From assembly GCA_008501765.1 (NCBI GenBank), contig QQUE01000018.1, positions 1-64,000 of the forward strand: 64,000 nucleotides of DNA, in the 5' to 3' direction. Below, piece after piece: positions 63,450-64,000 of this stretch. Position 1 is the stretch's first letter. Every line of letters begins with the position of its first letter. Both the position numbers and the translations under genes were made by a program. This DNA comes from Calditrichota bacterium (lineage in GTDB: Bacteria; Zhuqueibacterota; Zhuqueibacteria; Zhuqueibacterales; Geothermadaptataceae). The notes under the pieces were generated by a model. It ran no database searches. It worked only from the letters and a program-made list of their open reading frames with translations, and had not been told where the DNA came from.

Positions 63450-64000
63450 TTATTTTTTTTGCGTAGCCTGTTCCTTTTTCCACGCCTGGGCTAAAGTCCG
63501 CAATTTGGCATCCGCATGGGAGAAAAACATTTTATAGGATTCACAGAAATAGTTGAGCTCAGAATCGGGCCGGGAAATAGTTCGATCTTTTGGGCAGCCA
63601 CCGCGGCATCGAATTCGCCATTGGCAGGTCCGGCACTCGGTCGGCAACACCGATTTGATTTTCCCAAATCCAGTTTGTTTTTCAGAATTGAGCATCTCGA
63701 CAATTTTATTTTCTTTGATATTGCCCAGTTTCCAGTTTGGTTCGACGTAAAAATCGCAGGAATACACATCACCGTTGTGTTCGATAACAACATAAACGCC
63801 ACATTCGTGAGCTAAAGTACATTGCGGTGCAGCCAATCCGACATAACTGTGGAAAACAGAATCGAAAAAACGTATTGAGCTCGTTGCCCGGATTCCGTCA
63901 AAATCTGCCAGCCATAAATCGAATAGTTTGGTGAGAAATGAGCCATATTGTTCAGGGGTGACAGAATAAGGAGCCGGAGTCGATTTGTCATCATTTTCCG
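63450..64000 (-). CDS. Anaerobic sulfatase-maturase-like radical SAM protein (C-terminal part)
   Basis: The open frame continues to the right edge, so only about 183 C-terminal residues are visible. They read '...PEQYGSFLTKLFDLWLADFD' and then the SPASM-type auxiliary cluster cysteines 'APQCTLAHECGVYVVIEHNG', 'DVYSCDFYVEPNWKLGN' and 'TECRTCQWRIRCRGGCPKD' ending 'NYFCESYK'. This matches the C-terminal half of anSME enzymes, which convert a sulfatase Cys or Ser to formylglycine. The radical SAM CxxxCxxC part lies outside the window. No sulfatase gene is in view. Confidence 0.85.
   Translation of the reverse strand, partial: ENDDKSTPAPYSVTPEQYGSFLTKLFDLWLADFDGIRATSSIRFFDSVFHSYVGLAAPQCTLAHECGVYVVIEHNGDVYSCDFYVEPNWKLGNIKENKIVEMLNSEKQTGFGKIKSVLPTECRTCQWRIRCRGGCPKDRTISRPDSELNYFCESYKMFFSHADAKLRTLAQAWKKEQATQKK

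Overview
The window looks like chromosomal DNA of a Gram-negative FCB-group bacterium, most plausibly of the Calditrichota / KSB1 / Ignavibacteria kind. The evidence is five secreted proteins ending in the type IX secretion (T9SS) sorting domain of the 'NYPNPFNPxTTI' flavour, a PorX-type regulator of T9SS, an outer-membrane lipid-transport porin (FadL type), families best known from Bacteroidota (DUF6786, DUF6029, GWxTD), and moderately AT-rich DNA with AGGAG-like ribosome binding sites. The phylum is inferred from gene content, because no rRNA or tRNA gene is visible.

Layout. 1-9.3 kb: the edge of an IS3-like element, a FadL porin, a DUF6786 protein, an XRE regulator with its membrane partner behind two matching operator-like palindromes, a papain-protease/lipase fusion, and glycerol-3-phosphate dehydrogenase. 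9.4-16.3 kb: four T9SS-tagged secreted proteins (two glycoside-hydrolase-like proteins, an esterase and a small protein). 16.8-28.3 kb: a very large curli locus, csgE-csgF-csgG followed by seven consecutive curlin-repeat proteins of 200-522 residues. 28.4-33.0 kb: a beta-propeller lipoprotein, then a minus-strand operon of a TlpA-like thioredoxin, a DUF6029 outer-membrane protein and a redoxin whose frame is interrupted by a single UGA exactly where the first cysteine of the CxxC should be, with a SECIS-like hairpin directly after it. I read this last gene as a selenoprotein that also carries a T9SS sorting tag. 33.5-40.5 kb: DEAD-box helicase, acetyltransferase, cupin, a secreted protein and a TPR/GWxTD protein, with two copies of a 167-bp MITE (one at 30.0 kb, one at 38.1 kb) and a separate 299-bp palindromic element flanked by a 10-bp direct repeat. 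41-52 kb: a plus-strand housekeeping block, porX-tsaE-tsaB-accD-surE-guaA-glmS, a TPR/periplasmic-binding-fold protein and larE. 52-64 kb: minus-strand genes for a small porin, pirin, a ferredoxin-CDGSH fusion, a DUF2235 hydrolase, two S9 peptidase lipoproteins, a penicillin-acylase-family enzyme and the C-terminal part of an anaerobic sulfatase-maturase-like radical SAM protein.

How it fits together. Much of the window concerns the cell envelope and exterior: surface amyloid (curli), T9SS cargo with a T9SS regulator, exported thiol/selenol chemistry, and exported hydrolases and peptidases. The two most notable signals are the candidate selenocysteine redoxin at 30.2-31.0 kb, which a standard gene caller truncates to a 200-residue ORF, and the seven-subunit curlin array at 19.6-28.3 kb.
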